Part shown: one piece after another, positions 1 to 10,349 of the stretch | Layout: the number at the start of each line of letters is the position of its first letter | Position numbering within the stretch: position 1 is the stretch's first letter | NCBI GenBank assembly: GCA_021847645.1 | Contig: JAJZQG010000030.1 | Coordinates: 1 to 48,882, forward strand | Length of the DNA: 48,882 nucleotides | Source of the DNA: Myxococcales bacterium | GTDB taxonomy: Bacteria; Myxococcota_A; Polyangia; Polyangiales; Polyangiaceae | Reading direction: 5' to 3' | Notes under the pieces: generated by a model | What the model was told of the DNA's origin: nothing | The model's database searches: none | What the model saw: the letters and a program-made list of their open reading frames with translations, nothing else | Made by a program: the position numbers and the translations under genes

Positions 1-3000
1 CCTGATAGATGTCGGGCACCCCGGGACACGTGAGCTTGAGTGCGAGTTGGGACAGCCCGTTGAGCATGCCGAAGAAGGCTACGCGCGCCGTGAATCGTTG
101 CAGGTCGGGCAGGAACGACGGCGACACGCCCGGCGTCAGCAGCGCTTGCACGAACGATCGGACCGCGTCGTCGTACTCCCGGTCCGGCCGCATCCAGCTC
201 GTGTGCACCTTGGCCTCCTTGGTGGCTTTTGCCATGTAGGAGCACGCCCGCTCGCGCAGCGACGCCCAGCCCGGACTCTCCTCGCTCACCGAAGCCGATA
301 TCATCTCCATCGGCAGCGCACCCGTCAGCGTCTGGTACAGCAGATACTCGTCATTGCGGTCCGGCGCCGCCTCGTCGTCCACCGACGTCTTGTGCACCGC
401 GTTCCACGTGGTCCAACGCTCGATCGTCTCCGCCCACTCGCCGGGGATCTCCGAGAGCACGCTGATCCGCGCGCGCACGTCCTCTCCACGCTTGGTGTCG
501 TGCGTGGAGGTCGTCAGCAGACCGTGCGGGTGACGCACGGCGAACTCCACATTGTGCTGGTGAAACGTGGCGACGTCGACCCCGAACCGGTTCGGGTGGC
601 TCCCTACCTCGTTGAGCGACACCAGGCGGTTGTACACATAGTAGGCCGTGTCCTCCACGCCCTTGGCCATCACCGGGCCGGTGAGCTGCTGGAACTTGCG
701 CACCCACGCGACGAGCCTCTGCTGCTCCTCGGGCCGGAAGTCCCCCAGATTCTCCAACAGCAGCGTGTCCCGCAGGAACCCGGTCACCTCCTCGGGCATC
801 GCCGGATTGCGCCGCTTCGTCTCCTCGATGGCCCCTTCCACGTACGTGCGGTCCCGCTCGGTGATCGCCCCCGGCTCCGTGACGTATGTGCGATACACGT
901 CGAGGGCGGCGATGTACTCGCGCACGGCCGCGGTCAACGATCCCAGCGTGAAGTCCCTGTAACGCCGGTTGCGCGCAGCGATGCGCTCGAGCTGGTGGCT
1001 GAGCACCGTGATCTCGCTGACCATCGCGTTCTCCATCGTCGAGGTCTTGCTCTGTACCACGATCTCCGCGAACGGCTCGTCGCGTCCCGTGAACTCCGCG
1101 TAAAGCCGGTCGATCGCCCGCTCGTTCGACCCGTCCACGAACAGGCCGTTGACCTGGGCGAGAAACTCGTAGCCCGTCGTGCCCGCCACCGCCCAGTCGT
1201 CGGGAATCCGCTCGCCATCCCCCAGGATCTTCTCGGCAACCACGTACAGCGGCCGGACCGCTCGCGCCCCCGCCGGTTGCTCGGCCTGACGCATGGCGAG
1301 GATGCGCACGATGCGCGCCTGCAGCGTCTCGTCGTCCGGCAGCGTCGTGCGCCCGCGCTCGAGCCTCCTCCGCGCCCGGAGCGTCAGATACTCACGCTGA
1401 AGCTGCTGCAGATATCCCCCAGGGTCGTTCAGCCCGTCGATGTGGTCCACCCGCAGCCCGCTCACCACCCCGTCGCACAACAGCCGCAGCACCAACTGGT
1501 GCGTCTGCCGGAACACGTCCGGATCCTCCGTCCGAATCGCCGCTAGATCGTTGACGTCGAAGAACCGCCGGTAGTTGATCTCCTCGGCCGCCACGCGCCA
1601 GAACGCCGGACGATACGCTTGGTCCTCCAAGAGCTGGTCGAGCAGGTCGAAGCTTCGCGGATCGCCCACCCGCCCGTTGAACGCCGCCACCGACGCCTCC
1701 ACCGCCCGTCGCACCGTGGGGCTCGCCGCGCACAGCCGCGCGATTCGCATCTTCGCGACCTCCTTCTCGCGGTTGCGCTCCGCCACCTTCTCCGGATCCA
1801 GCTCCGTGCGCTTCGGCAGATATCCCAGCCCCGTGATGATGCTCTGCAGCTCCATCACGTCGCCGTGCTCCGGCCCCAACACCGAGGTCAACGTCTCGAG
1901 GCTGTGACGAAGGATATTTGCGTACGTTCGGGGCGCCACCGGCAGCCTCGTGTCGTAGTGCCACACCACGAACGAGCCCTCCTCGTAGGCCAGCGACAGC
2001 TTGCCCGCCTCCAACACCCGCCCGTACTGGTCCTCGAGCACCGGAATCAAGACCTTGTCCGCCAGCTCGGGCTTGACCGGCGACCACTCGATGTCGAAAA
2101 AGTGCGCGTAGGACGAGCTCGGCCCGTTCTCCAGCACGTCGTTCCACCAGATGTTGGCCGGATCCCCGATGCCCATGTGGTTCGGTACCGTGTCGAGCAC
2201 CACCCCAAGACCCCGCTCCCGCAGGCTGCCGCTGAGCGCCAGCAGCGCCTCCTCACCCCCCAGCACCTGGCTGATGACACCGTGATTGCAGACGTCGTAG
2301 CCGTGCGACGAGCCCCTGCGGGCCTGGAAGATCGGCGATAGATAGCAGTGCGTCACCCCCAGCCCCTGAAAGTACTCCGTCAGATCGCGCACGGCCGCGA
2401 AGTCCATCGACGGCCCCAGCTGCAGCCGGTAGGTCGCCAGCGGCACGGACGCCTCCCGCAGAATCGACTTGACCACCGCTGCCAGCGTGGCGCTGCCCGT
2501 CTCCTGTTCGAGGTCGTTCATGCTCAATCCCAGCTTTCTGCCCGCGTCGAGGAACTGCTTGATTTGCCGGCGGCTGGTCTCGTCGCCCTCGTCGGCGCGC
2601 TCCCGCAGGTCGATCAGCGCCATCCGCGCTGCTCCGTGAAATAGGTTCTGCACGCGGAACAGATCCACGCTGAAAGGCAGATCCGCCAGCGCCCCCACCA
2701 GCCGCTCCACCGTATCGATCCGGTCGGCGTCCAGCGGATCGGCGTGCAGACGCTCCATGTGCTCTTCCAGGTTCTTCTGCAGCGCAAATCCCAGCCCCGC
2801 CACGTCCAGCGCCACCTCCCACCTGCGCGCGTCCTCCAGAATCGGCTGCAGCGTCTCGATCGCCAGCGACGCACTCGACAGCTCGCGCCTCAGCTCCGCG
2901 TTGATCACGAACTCGCTCGCCGCCTTGAGCACCGACGGCAACGGCGCGCTCATCGCCGTCAGCGTGCGCATCAGCGGCGCCCTGCGGTCGTAGACCTGCT

Positions 3001-4936
3001 TGAACAGGCTCTCGTCCTCCGACAACGTCGCGTGCAGCACCTCGTCGAGGAACTTGCGCTGCTCGTCGAGGAACAACGACGATATCGACAAGGGCAGCTT
3101 GTCGAACCACCCGTCGAGGGTGCGCAGCATCGTGGCCACGTCGCCCCGGGCCGCCGCGTCGTCGAAGCGCGCGAGCAGCCCCGCCCACGAGTCTTCGTCC
3201 TTCACCGACCGCACCCCGGCGCTCACGTTCTGGTGGCCGAAGTGCATCACCGCGAACGCCACGTCCCGCGACTCGGTCGTGATGCGCGAGGTGAACCGCG
3301 CACACCCCAGCACCACATCCGCGTTGCCCACCGCGTGCTTGCGGAAGTCTCGTGGCGATACGTCGTAGCAGTACACCGAGGCGGATTCGGGCCGGCGCGC
3401 CAGCAGCGAGCTTATTGCATAGTGCGCCGCCACCTTGTCCAGGTCCACCGCCGCATGGGCTATGCGCTTCTCGTAGATCGTGCGCCCGTCGCCTTGTGCA
3501 GCGATATTGCTCTTGGCCTGCGCAATAATCTCCAAAAACCCCGGCTCCAGGTCCTCCCCGGTCGCCAGACGCGTCAGCTGCATCGCCCGCGCCGCGCAGC
3601 TCATCACCTGCACCGTCTCCAGGCTCGAGAGGTCGTCGATGAACCAGCCGCAGCTGGTGAACATCAACATTGCGTGACGTTGCGCCTCCAGCAGCTGCAG
3701 CACCCGCACGCGCTCATCGCTCGTCAGCTCCCTGCTCGCCTGGGCCTCCAAAAATGCGCTTCGCTTCTCCTCGCTCCGATCCATCACCACCTGGATGTAC
3801 TCGTCGCGCGCACGCCACGGATCCTGCAATAGCCCCGCCGTTCCCCCCTCGAACAACGGCGCCATCGCGTCCCGCAGCCCATCCATCGCCTCGCGCAGCG
3901 GCGTGCGCCACCTCTGGTTCCATTGCGGCCGCTCCGCGCTCCGGCACCCGCAGTCCGTCGTCCACCTGCCCAACCCGTGCGAGCAGCTCCACGCCGTGAG
4001 CTCCGCCAATCGAACCTCCTGCTGTGCAGGATACAGCGACAGGTATTCCCCATAGTTGGTCAGCCGCGCCGCCGGGTCCTCGTCGATCCGCTCCAACGCG
4101 TACGCCAGCGCCATTTCCCCGTGACGGTGATGATGCCCGTACGTCTCCCCGTCGCTCGCCACGTGCACCAGCTGCGGCTCGTCGTCCTCGCGAAATGCCG
4201 CGAGCAGCCGCCTCGCATACCGGTGGCCGTCGTCCAGCAGGTGCTCGAACGCGATGCTCCTCGAGATGCCCGCGTCGAAGAAGAACACCGCGATACCGCG
4301 CTCCTGCGCCAGCTGCACGTAATAGGGCCGTCGCGGATCGATGCGGCCCCCCGAGACGTCTGTCCACTCCCTGTCCGGCCCGGGCCTCGCGGCCAGGGCT
4401 TGAGACGGCGCCAGCAGCGTGAAGGCGATGCCGTGGTCGGCCAGCACCTCGAGGGTCTCCCGATCCACCGCGGTCTCCGGCAGCCACGCCCCCTCGGGCG
4501 ACCGGCGAAACCTGCGCTCGAAGTCCTTGATTGCCCAGCGCAGCTGCGTTCGCTTGTCCCGCGCGCTCGCCAGCGGCATCACCATGTGATTGTAGGGCAT
4601 GACCATCGCCGACCCGTGCCCCGAGAAGCGCTTGCGGCTCGCCAGGTCCGCCTTCAGGATAGCCTCGTAGGTCGCCGGCGCATGCTCCTCCAACCACCTG
4701 AGCAGCGTCGGCCCCACGTCGAAGCTGATTCGCTCGTAGTTGTTGACGATCCTCGCGATGCTGCCCGCCGCGTCCAGGATCCGCGCCGAGGCGTTCGGTG
4801 CATAGCACTCCGCCGTCACCCGCTCGGTCCAGTCGTGGTACGGATACGCAGAGTCCTGCAGCTCGATGCGCTCGAGCCACGGGTTCTCCCGGGCAGGCTG
4901 GTGGAAATGCCCGTGCACGCAGACGTAACGGTTCAT
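1..4936 (-). CDS. treY: GH57/DUF3536 glycosidase fused to malto-oligosyltrehalose synthase (TreY), 3' end cut by window
   Basis: One frame runs from the ATG at 4936 to the window edge without a stop, giving at least 1645 residues. Residues 1-300 are a GH57 domain: HGHFHQP at 8-14, WLPET at 151-155, DGETYGHHH at 262-270. Residues 300-800 fit the DUF3536 region that follows some GH57 domains. From about 806 the protein is TreY (GH13): ATYRLQL, then YLSPIFQARRGSSHGYDV, GLRVDHIDGL near 1160 (nucleophile Asp), VVAEKIL near 1230 and TSTHDTKRGEDVRA near 1477. It ends at CPGVPDIYQ, so roughly the last 150-200 TreY residues lie outside. TreY converts the reducing end of malto-oligosaccharides to a trehalosyl unit, which TreZ releases. 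The ATG overlaps the treZ stop as ATGA, so the two are coupled. An internal ATG at 2521 could start a separate TreY, but there is no stop before it and no good ribosome site. Confidence 0.9.
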   Translation of the reverse strand, partial: MNRYVCVHGHFHQPARENPWLERIELQDSAYPYHDWTERVTAECYAPNASARILDAAGSIARIVNNYERISFDVGPTLLRWLEEHAPATYEAILKADLASRKRFSGHGSAMVMPYNHMVMPLASARDKRTQLRWAIKDFERRFRRSPEGAWLPETAVDRETLEVLADHGIAFTLLAPSQALAARPGPDREWTDVSGGRIDPRRPYYVQLAQERGIAVFFFDAGISRSIAFEHLLDDGHRYARRLLAAFREDDEPQLVHVASDGETYGHHHRHGEMALAYALERIDEDPAARLTNYGEYLSLYPAQQEVRLAELTAWSCSHGLGRWTTDCGCRSAERPQWNQRWRTPLREAMDGLRDAMAPLFEGGTAGLLQDPWRARDEYIQVVMDRSEEKRSAFLEAQASRELTSDERVRVLQLLEAQRHAMLMFTSCGWFIDDLSSLETVQVMSCAARAMQLTRLATGEDLEPGFLEIIAQAKSNIAAQGDGRTIYEKRIAHAAVDLDKVAAHYAISSLLARRPESASVYCYDVSPRDFRKHAVGNADVVLGCARFTSRITTESRDVAFAVMHFGHQNVSAGVRSVKDEDSWAGLLARFDDAAARGDVATMLRTLDGWFDKLPLSISSLFLDEQRKFLDEVLHATLSEDESLFKQVYDRRAPLMRTLTAMSAPLPSVLKAASEFVINAELRRELSSASLAIETLQPILEDARRWEVALDVAGLGFALQKNLEEHMERLHADPLDADRIDTVERLVGALADLPFSVDLFRVQNLFHGAARMALIDLRERADEGDETSRRQIKQFLDAGRKLGLSMNDLEQETGSATLAAVVKSILREASVPLATYRLQLGPSMDFAAVRDLTEYFQGLGVTHCYLSPIFQARRGSSHGYDVCNHGVISQVLGGEEALLALSGSLRERGLGVVLDTVPNHMGIGDPANIWWNDVLENGPSSSYAHFFDIEWSPVKPELADKVLIPVLEDQYGRVLEAGKLSLAYEEGSFVVWHYDTRLPVAPRTYANILRHSLETLTSVLGPEHGDVMELQSIITGLGYLPKRTELDPEKVAERNREKEVAKMRIARLCAASPTVRRAVEASVAAFNGRVGDPRSFDLLDQLLEDQAYRPAFWRVAAEEINYRRFFDVNDLAAIRTEDPDVFRQTHQLVLRLLCDGVVSGLRVDHIDGLNDPGGYLQQLQREYLTLRARRRLERGRTTLPDDETLQARIVRILAMRQAEQPAGARAVRPLYVVAEKILGDGERIPDDWAVAGTTGYEFLAQVNGLFVDGSNERAIDRLYAEFTGRDEPFAEIVVQSKTSTMENAMVSEITVLSHQLERIAARNRRYRDFTLGSLTAAVREYIAALDVYRTYVTEPGAITERDRTYVEGAIEETKRRNPAMPEEVTGFLRDTLLLENLGDFRPEEQQRLVAWVRKFQQLTGPVMAKGVEDTAYYVYNRLVSLNEVGSHPNRFGVDVATFHQHNVEFAVRHPHGLLTTSTHDTKRGEDVRARISVLSEIPGEWAETIERWTTWNAVHKTSVDDEAAPDRNDEYLLYQTLTGALPMEMISASVSEESPGWASLRERACSYMAKATKEAKVHTSWMRPDREYDDAVRSFVQALLTPGVSPSFLPDLQRFTARVAFFGMLNGLSQLALKLTCPGVPDIYQ

Positions 4937-6813
4937 TCCTCTGCCTCCGGCGCCGGCGTCTTCGTCCAGACCTGCACCGACCGCGGCGCCATCCCCACGC
5001 TCAGCCGGCAGCCCAGCGTCGACGTCGTCCTGCGCTCCGACGGTTCCCCGGCCGTGTCGCTCGGCACCGCCTGCTCCGACCATGCCGGCGCGGAGGAGTC
5101 CAGCGCCGAATCCCACGTACCCGCCGGCGCCTCGACATCCACACTCGCGCGTTCGTTTCCGAAGTTCACCGCCCACAGCGCGTGGCGGCGGCCCACGCTG
5201 CGCACCACCACCAACGTCTTGTCCTGCTCGCTCGAGGTCACCACCATCCGATCGACCCTTGCCGCGGACAGCGCCTTGCACGTGCGGCGAAGCTCCAACA
5301 CCCTTCGCACGAAGCGCACCAGCACCGCGCCGCGCCCTTCCTCGCGCCGCTCCCAGCGCAGCCGCGAACCCTCGAACGTGGCCGGCGCCCCCGGATCCGG
5401 CGGCTCCCCCCGGTCGCGAAATGCCGCGAACTCCTCCCGTCGCCCACGACGCACAGCGGCTAGCAGCTCCGCGTCGCCGTGCGACACGAAATACAGAAAC
5501 GGCGCCGTCTCGCCGTACTCCTCGCCCATGAACAGCAGCGGCACGAACGGCGACAATCCCACGCACGCCAGCGCCGTCTTGACCGCCTCGAAGGACACCA
5601 GCGACGCCAGCCGCTCTCCCATCATGCGATTGCCCACCTGGTCGTGGTTCTGCGCGCACACCACGAACTGCCCCGGCTCGCAGCCCCAAGGCGGCGCGCC
5701 GTGACGACGCTTCCTGTACGCCGACACCTGGCCCGTATATGCATATCCGTGCCGCAGCGCCTCCGCCAGCAGCGTCATGCTCCCGAAGTCCGCGTAGTAG
5801 CCGTCCGACTCGCCCGTCAGCAGCGCGTGAAGGCCGTGGTGGAAGTCGTCGCTCCACTGCGCATCCAGCCCCATGCCCCCCAGTCGCCGATCCCGGATGA
5901 CCCGCGGGTCGTTCAGATCGCTCTCGGCAATCACGTGGAATCGTCGATTGGCTCGTAGCGCCGCCTCCTGCAGGACTTCCTGAAGCTCTTGCAGGAAAGG
6001 ACGAGCCGACTGGTCGTGAATCGCATGCACCGCGTCGACCCGCAAGGCGTCCACGTGATATTCCTGCTGGAACATCAGCGCGCTCTCGATGAAGTAGCGC
6101 CGCACATGGTCGCTTCCCTCGCCGTCGAAGTTCACCGCGTCTCCCCACGGCGTCTTGTACCGGCTCGTGAAGTACGGACCGTAGTCCCACAGGTAATTGC
6201 CCTCCGGCCCCAAGTGGTTGTAGACCACGTCCGCGATCACCGCCATGCCCCGGGCGTGGCACGCATCGACCAGGCGCTTGAGCCCGCGCACTCCCCCGTA
6301 GCTGTCCTGCACGGCAAACGGGTAGACACCGTCGTATCCCCAGTTGCGCTCGCCGGGAAACTGCGCCACGGGCATCAGCTCCACCGCCGTGATCCCCAGC
6401 TCCCGCAGCGCGTCGAGCCGCGGAATCACCGCCTCGAACGTGCCCTCGCCGCTGAAGGTTCCCACGTGCAGCTCGTAGATCACATAACGCGATAGCGGCA
6501 CGCCGAACCAGCCGCCGTCCTGCCAATCGAAGGCGCCGGATACCACCGCGGAGGGCCCGTGCACGCCCTCGGGCTGCCAGCGCGACGCCGGATCCGGACG
6601 CTCCTTAGAGCCGTCGATGACATACATGTAGCGGTCACCCTCGCCCACCGCCTCCACGCGTGCCTCGAAGTAGCCGTCGGGCAGGCCCTGCATGCCAACC
6701 ACGCGGTCTTGGGGTGTGAGCAGATGCACGGCCATCCTGGATGCGCGGGGACACCAGACACGAAATGAGCACGTACGGCCTTGCTGCATCGTCGCTCCCA
6801 GCATCCGGTCCAT
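4933..6813 (-). CDS. treZ: malto-oligosyltrehalose trehalohydrolase
   Basis: About 626 residues, the usual TreZ length. An N-terminal CBM48-like domain (FRVWCPRASRMAVHLL) precedes a GH13 barrel with YELHVGTFSGEGTF, IADVVYNHLGPEGNYL, DALRVDAVHAIHD (nucleophile Asp), HVIAESDLNDPR (general acid Glu) and CAQNHDQVGNR, all typical of TreZ. It hydrolyses the bond next to the terminal trehalosyl unit made by TreY, releasing trehalose. The frame is open further upstream, but that part looks non-coding. ATGs at 6813, 6804 and 6789 are possible starts; AAGGGA is spaced best for 6804 and GGGAG for 6789, so the exact start is uncertain. It follows treS-mak after about 52 bases and overlaps the TreY fusion by 4 bases. 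Confidence 0.92.
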   Translation of the reverse strand: MDRMLGATMQQGRTCSFRVWCPRASRMAVHLLTPQDRVVGMQGLPDGYFEARVEAVGEGDRYMYVIDGSKERPDPASRWQPEGVHGPSAVVSGAFDWQDGGWFGVPLSRYVIYELHVGTFSGEGTFEAVIPRLDALRELGITAVELMPVAQFPGERNWGYDGVYPFAVQDSYGGVRGLKRLVDACHARGMAVIADVVYNHLGPEGNYLWDYGPYFTSRYKTPWGDAVNFDGEGSDHVRRYFIESALMFQQEYHVDALRVDAVHAIHDQSARPFLQELQEVLQEAALRANRRFHVIAESDLNDPRVIRDRRLGGMGLDAQWSDDFHHGLHALLTGESDGYYADFGSMTLLAEALRHGYAYTGQVSAYRKRRHGAPPWGCEPGQFVVCAQNHDQVGNRMMGERLASLVSFEAVKTALACVGLSPFVPLLFMGEEYGETAPFLYFVSHGDAELLAAVRRGRREEFAAFRDRGEPPDPGAPATFEGSRLRWERREEGRGAVLVRFVRRVLELRRTCKALSAARVDRMVVTSSEQDKTLVVVRSVGRRHALWAVNFGNERASVDVEAPAGTWDSALDSSAPAWSEQAVPSDTAGEPSERRTTSTLGCRLSVGMAPRSVQVWTKTPAPEAEE

Positions 6814-6865
6814 TCCCTTCCGTCCTTCCGTGGCGAGGTCTCCGGGCCCGCGCCCCGGCGCGCGG

Positions 6866-9800
6866 CTAGACGCTCGTTTCCCGCGGCTCCTCCAGCAGCG
6901 CCAGCACGCCGCGCAAGGGGACCTCGATCCAATCGGGTCGATGATTCGCCTCGTAGCCCACTTCGTACAGCGCCTTCTCCAGAATGTAGATGCGCAGCAA
7001 CGACGACAGCTGCTGGAGGTCCGCGGGCAACAGGCCAGTGGTGCCGGCCTGGCCGACATAGGCTCGCAGGAAGGTCGCGCTCGCCGCCGTCAGCCAACGA
7101 CGCGCCCAAGGACGCAAGGTCTTTTCGTCGGCCGGACGCAGGGCGCTGCCTTGCAGCTGGCCCGTGACTGCCTTCTCTACTGCGTAGTCGAAGGATCGGA
7201 GCATGCCCGCCACGTCGATCAGCGGCGATCGCTTCGTCTTGCGGTCTCCCATCGTCCTGGCCGGCTCTCCTTCGAAGTCGATGAAGACCACGTCGTCTCC
7301 GGTCCACAGGATCTGGCCCAGGTGCAGGTCGCCATGGCAGCGGATGCGCTGGCCGCCCAGCGGTCCGCCCACGAGCATGCGGAAGCGCTCCAGAATGCGG
7401 TCCCGCGACGCCACCAGCCGAAGGACCGAGCCGCGCGTGGCGGGCACGAAGTCGTCCACATGCGATTCGAGCGCTCCGAGCACCCGCACGACCAGGTTGC
7501 GAAGGGATTGGTACAGCGCGCGCTGGAAGAAGGGCGTGAAGGGCTCGGGCGCCATCATCGAATCGGCCGGCGCCGAGGCCAACGCCTGGTGCAGCTCGCC
7601 CAGACGACGCCCCAGCAGCTCCATCAGGTGCGCCAGCGGACCCACGCGCCCGGCATCGATCACGGCCTGCGCATCGAGGGCAAGCGCGATCGCCACGTCG
7701 ACCGCGCCGCCCCCCGGCGCCGTGGGCGCGGGCTCCGGAGGCAGCGCTCGTACCGTCTCGAAGTAGCGCGACAGATCGTCGAGCACCAGACGCCAGGCGT
7801 CGCCGTGATTGGCAATCTGCTCCTGGACTACGAGGATCGTCGCCGGCTCCGTCTGTGGTGCGATCACCTCGATGTGCCCAATCAGATGCGGCACGTGCGC
7901 AAAATGCACCTCGCCGGACAGGTGCTTGCCCAGCTCCACCTCCGGGCTGATGCCGTCTTCAATCTTGCGTACCAGCTTCGCCACCACCTTGTCGCCGAAG
8001 GTCCACGTCGTGTTCGTCTGCTCGCCCTTGAGGCGGCGAGGCACCGTGGCGTCCGACGGCGGCAGCAGCTTGCGCCCCCCTTTCTCTAGTTGTGCAACCA
8101 ACGACACCACGTTGGCCATCAGCTTGTTGCGCGACGCCACCAGCTCCAGCAACGCTTGCCCCAGCGCGGGGGCGTCCGAGGCCTCGGCCACGAACCGCGC
8201 CGGCTCCTGCCGGCCGTCCGCCCACGCCAGCTCGCACACGAGCGACGGCGGCCCAAACGCGTCCGACACCAGCGCCAGGGGCAGCAGGTAGATTTCCGGG
8301 TCGCCCTCGGCGTAGGCCACGCGCACGAACGCCAGCACGAAGGTGGCGTCGTTGCGCGCAATCGGCTGCGCCGCGACAACCTCGGCGTCCAAGGGCTGGC
8401 GGGCCTTGCCGCGGAACCAGCGGCAGTGACGGATGTAGGCCAGCATCGCGGCCCCCAATTCCCCCTTGTCGCCGTCGGTCAGCATCCGCGCCAGGCTCCG
8501 CGCGTCTCCCTCGACGTGCACCAGCGGCAGGCGCGGGGCGGTCGTCAGGTCGGCGGCGGGGTGGTCTTCGGCCAGCTCGAACCAGAAGAAGCCGTGGGGG
8601 CCCAGCGTCAGCACGTACGGGGCTTGGGTGATCCTGGGGAACTTGACCCTGCCGAACAGCTCGCGAACGCCGCGCCCGGCGTAGGCCGCCAGATCCAGCG
8701 AGACATGCTGCGGAAAGCGCGACAGGTTCGCCACGACGAGCAGCGCCGACGATCCGAGCTTGCGCACGTACGCCAGCACGCGGTGGTTGGCCGGCCGAAG
8801 CGGCTCGAACGTGCCCCGGCCGAACGCCGGATGCTGCTTGCGCAGCGCGATGGTCCGGCGCATCCACCACACCAGCGAGCTCGGATTGGTGTGCTGCGTC
8901 TCCACGTTCACTGCCTGGTAGTGGTACTCCGGGTCCGTAATCACCGGCAGAATCAGCTTCTGCGGGTTCACCGTCGAGAACCCCGCATTGCGGTCCGGTG
9001 TCCACTGCATCGGAGTGCGCACCCCGTCCCGGTCGCCCAGGTACACGTTGTCGCCCATGCCGATCTCGTCACCGTAGTAAATCACGGGCGTGCCCGGCAG
9101 CGACAGCAGCAGCGCCGTCATCAGCTCGAGACGGCGACGATTGTTGTTGAGCAGCGGCGCGAGACGGCGCCGGATGCCCAGGTTGATGCGCGCACGACGC
9201 TCCCGGGCATAGGCTTTTACGAGGTAGTCGCGCTCCTCGTCCGTCACCATCTCGAGCGTCAGCTCGTCGTGGTTGCGAAGGAAGATCGCCCATTGGCAGG
9301 TGTCGGGAATCGACGGGGTCTGCTGGAGAATATCGAGGATGGGGAAGCTGTTTTCCATGCGCAGCGCCATGTACAGTCGCGGCATGATCGGGAAGTGGAA
9401 GGCCATGTGGCACTCGTCGCCGGCGCCGAAGTAGGCCGCCGCGTCCTCCGGCCACTGGTTGGCCTCCGCCAGCAGCATCCGATCCTTGTAGTGCTTGTCC
9501 ACGTGGGCCCGCAGCTCCCGCAGGAACCCGTGCGTCTCGGGCAGGTTCTCGCAGGAGGTGCCGTCGCGCTCGAATAGATACGGCACCGCGTCCAGCCGCA
9601 AGCCGTCGACTCCCATCTTGAGCCAGAAGTCGACGATCCTGAGCATCTCCTTGCGCACGGCCGGGTTGTCGAAGTTCAGGTCGGGCTGGTGCGCGTAGAA
9701 GCGGTGCCAGTAGTAGGCCTTCGCCACCGGGTCCCAGGCCCAGTTCGAGCTCTCGAAGTCCTTGAAGATGATGCGCGCTTCCTGGAAACGACGGGGATCG

Positions 9801-10198
9801 TCGCTCCACAGATAGAAGTCCCGCGCCTTGGTCCCCGGCGCCGCACGGCGCGCCCGCTGGAACCACGGGTGCTGGTCCGACGTGTGGTTGAGCACCAGCT
9901 CGGTGATGACCTTGAGATCGCGCCGGTGCGCCTGCCGCAGGAACTCTCTGAAATCGGCCAGCGTGCCGCAGTCCGGGTGCACGTCCACGTAGCTCGCGAT
10001 GTCGTAGCCGTCGTCGCGCAACGGCGAGGGATAGAACGGCAGCAGCCATAGTGCGTCGACCCCCAGGTCCGCCAGGTAGTCGAGCCGAGCGGTCAGTCCG
10101 GGCAGGTCGCCAATGCCGTCGGCGTTCGAATCGAGGAACGAACGAACGCGCAGCTCGTAGACAACAGCGTCTTTGTACCAGAGTGGATCGGTCGCCAC
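6866..10198 (-). CDS. treS: trehalose synthase / maltokinase fusion (TreS-Mak)
   Basis: 1110 residues, matching known TreS-Pep2 fusions. Residues 1-550 are TreS (GH13): DPLWYKDAVVYELRVRSF, GDLPGLTARLDYL, DGLRLDAVPYLFER (nucleophile), LLAEANQWPEDA (general acid) and FLRNHDELTLEM. This domain interconverts maltose and trehalose. The C-terminal half from about 600 is maltokinase, with CHGDLHLGQIL near 951 and VFIDFEGEP shortly after (catalytic Asp and metal ligands, aminoglycoside-phosphotransferase fold), which makes maltose-1-phosphate. In the known GlgE pathway that product feeds glucan elongation; no glgE is visible in this window. The start is GTG, preceded by GAGG. First gene of the trehalose operon. 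Confidence 0.95.
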   Translation of the reverse strand: MATDPLWYKDAVVYELRVRSFLDSNADGIGDLPGLTARLDYLADLGVDALWLLPFYPSPLRDDGYDIASYVDVHPDCGTLADFREFLRQAHRRDLKVITELVLNHTSDQHPWFQRARRAAPGTKARDFYLWSDDPRRFQEARIIFKDFESSNWAWDPVAKAYYWHRFYAHQPDLNFDNPAVRKEMLRIVDFWLKMGVDGLRLDAVPYLFERDGTSCENLPETHGFLRELRAHVDKHYKDRMLLAEANQWPEDAAAYFGAGDECHMAFHFPIMPRLYMALRMENSFPILDILQQTPSIPDTCQWAIFLRNHDELTLEMVTDEERDYLVKAYARERRARINLGIRRRLAPLLNNNRRRLELMTALLLSLPGTPVIYYGDEIGMGDNVYLGDRDGVRTPMQWTPDRNAGFSTVNPQKLILPVITDPEYHYQAVNVETQHTNPSSLVWWMRRTIALRKQHPAFGRGTFEPLRPANHRVLAYVRKLGSSALLVVANLSRFPQHVSLDLAAYAGRGVRELFGRVKFPRITQAPYVLTLGPHGFFWFELAEDHPAADLTTAPRLPLVHVEGDARSLARMLTDGDKGELGAAMLAYIRHCRWFRGKARQPLDAEVVAAQPIARNDATFVLAFVRVAYAEGDPEIYLLPLALVSDAFGPPSLVCELAWADGRQEPARFVAEASDAPALGQALLELVASRNKLMANVVSLVAQLEKGGRKLLPPSDATVPRRLKGEQTNTTWTFGDKVVAKLVRKIEDGISPEVELGKHLSGEVHFAHVPHLIGHIEVIAPQTEPATILVVQEQIANHGDAWRLVLDDLSRYFETVRALPPEPAPTAPGGGAVDVAIALALDAQAVIDAGRVGPLAHLMELLGRRLGELHQALASAPADSMMAPEPFTPFFQRALYQSLRNLVVRVLGALESHVDDFVPATRGSVLRLVASRDRILERFRMLVGGPLGGQRIRCHGDLHLGQILWTGDDVVFIDFEGEPARTMGDRKTKRSPLIDVAGMLRSFDYAVEKAVTGQLQGSALRPADEKTLRPWARRWLTAASATFLRAYVGQAGTTGLLPADLQQLSSLLRIYILEKALYEVGYEANHRPDWIEVPLRGVLALLEEPRETSV

Positions 10199-10349
10199 GG
10201 TTCACCTCGAGCAAGACGGCGGGAGGAAGCGGGGCCACGCAACCGCCTTCGAACGACGCTGGCCCCCTCGCCAGACCCCGGTCCCTGAAGCGAGAGACTA
10301 CCGCCGATCGCTGCGTTGGTCCAACATGACCCGTGGTCGATCTAGACCG

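Noticed and set aside
47..1546. Long plus-strand open frame opposite the TreY region
   Set aside because: Arg/His/Pro/Val-rich composition typical of the antisense of GC-rich coding DNA; the minus strand clearly encodes TreY.
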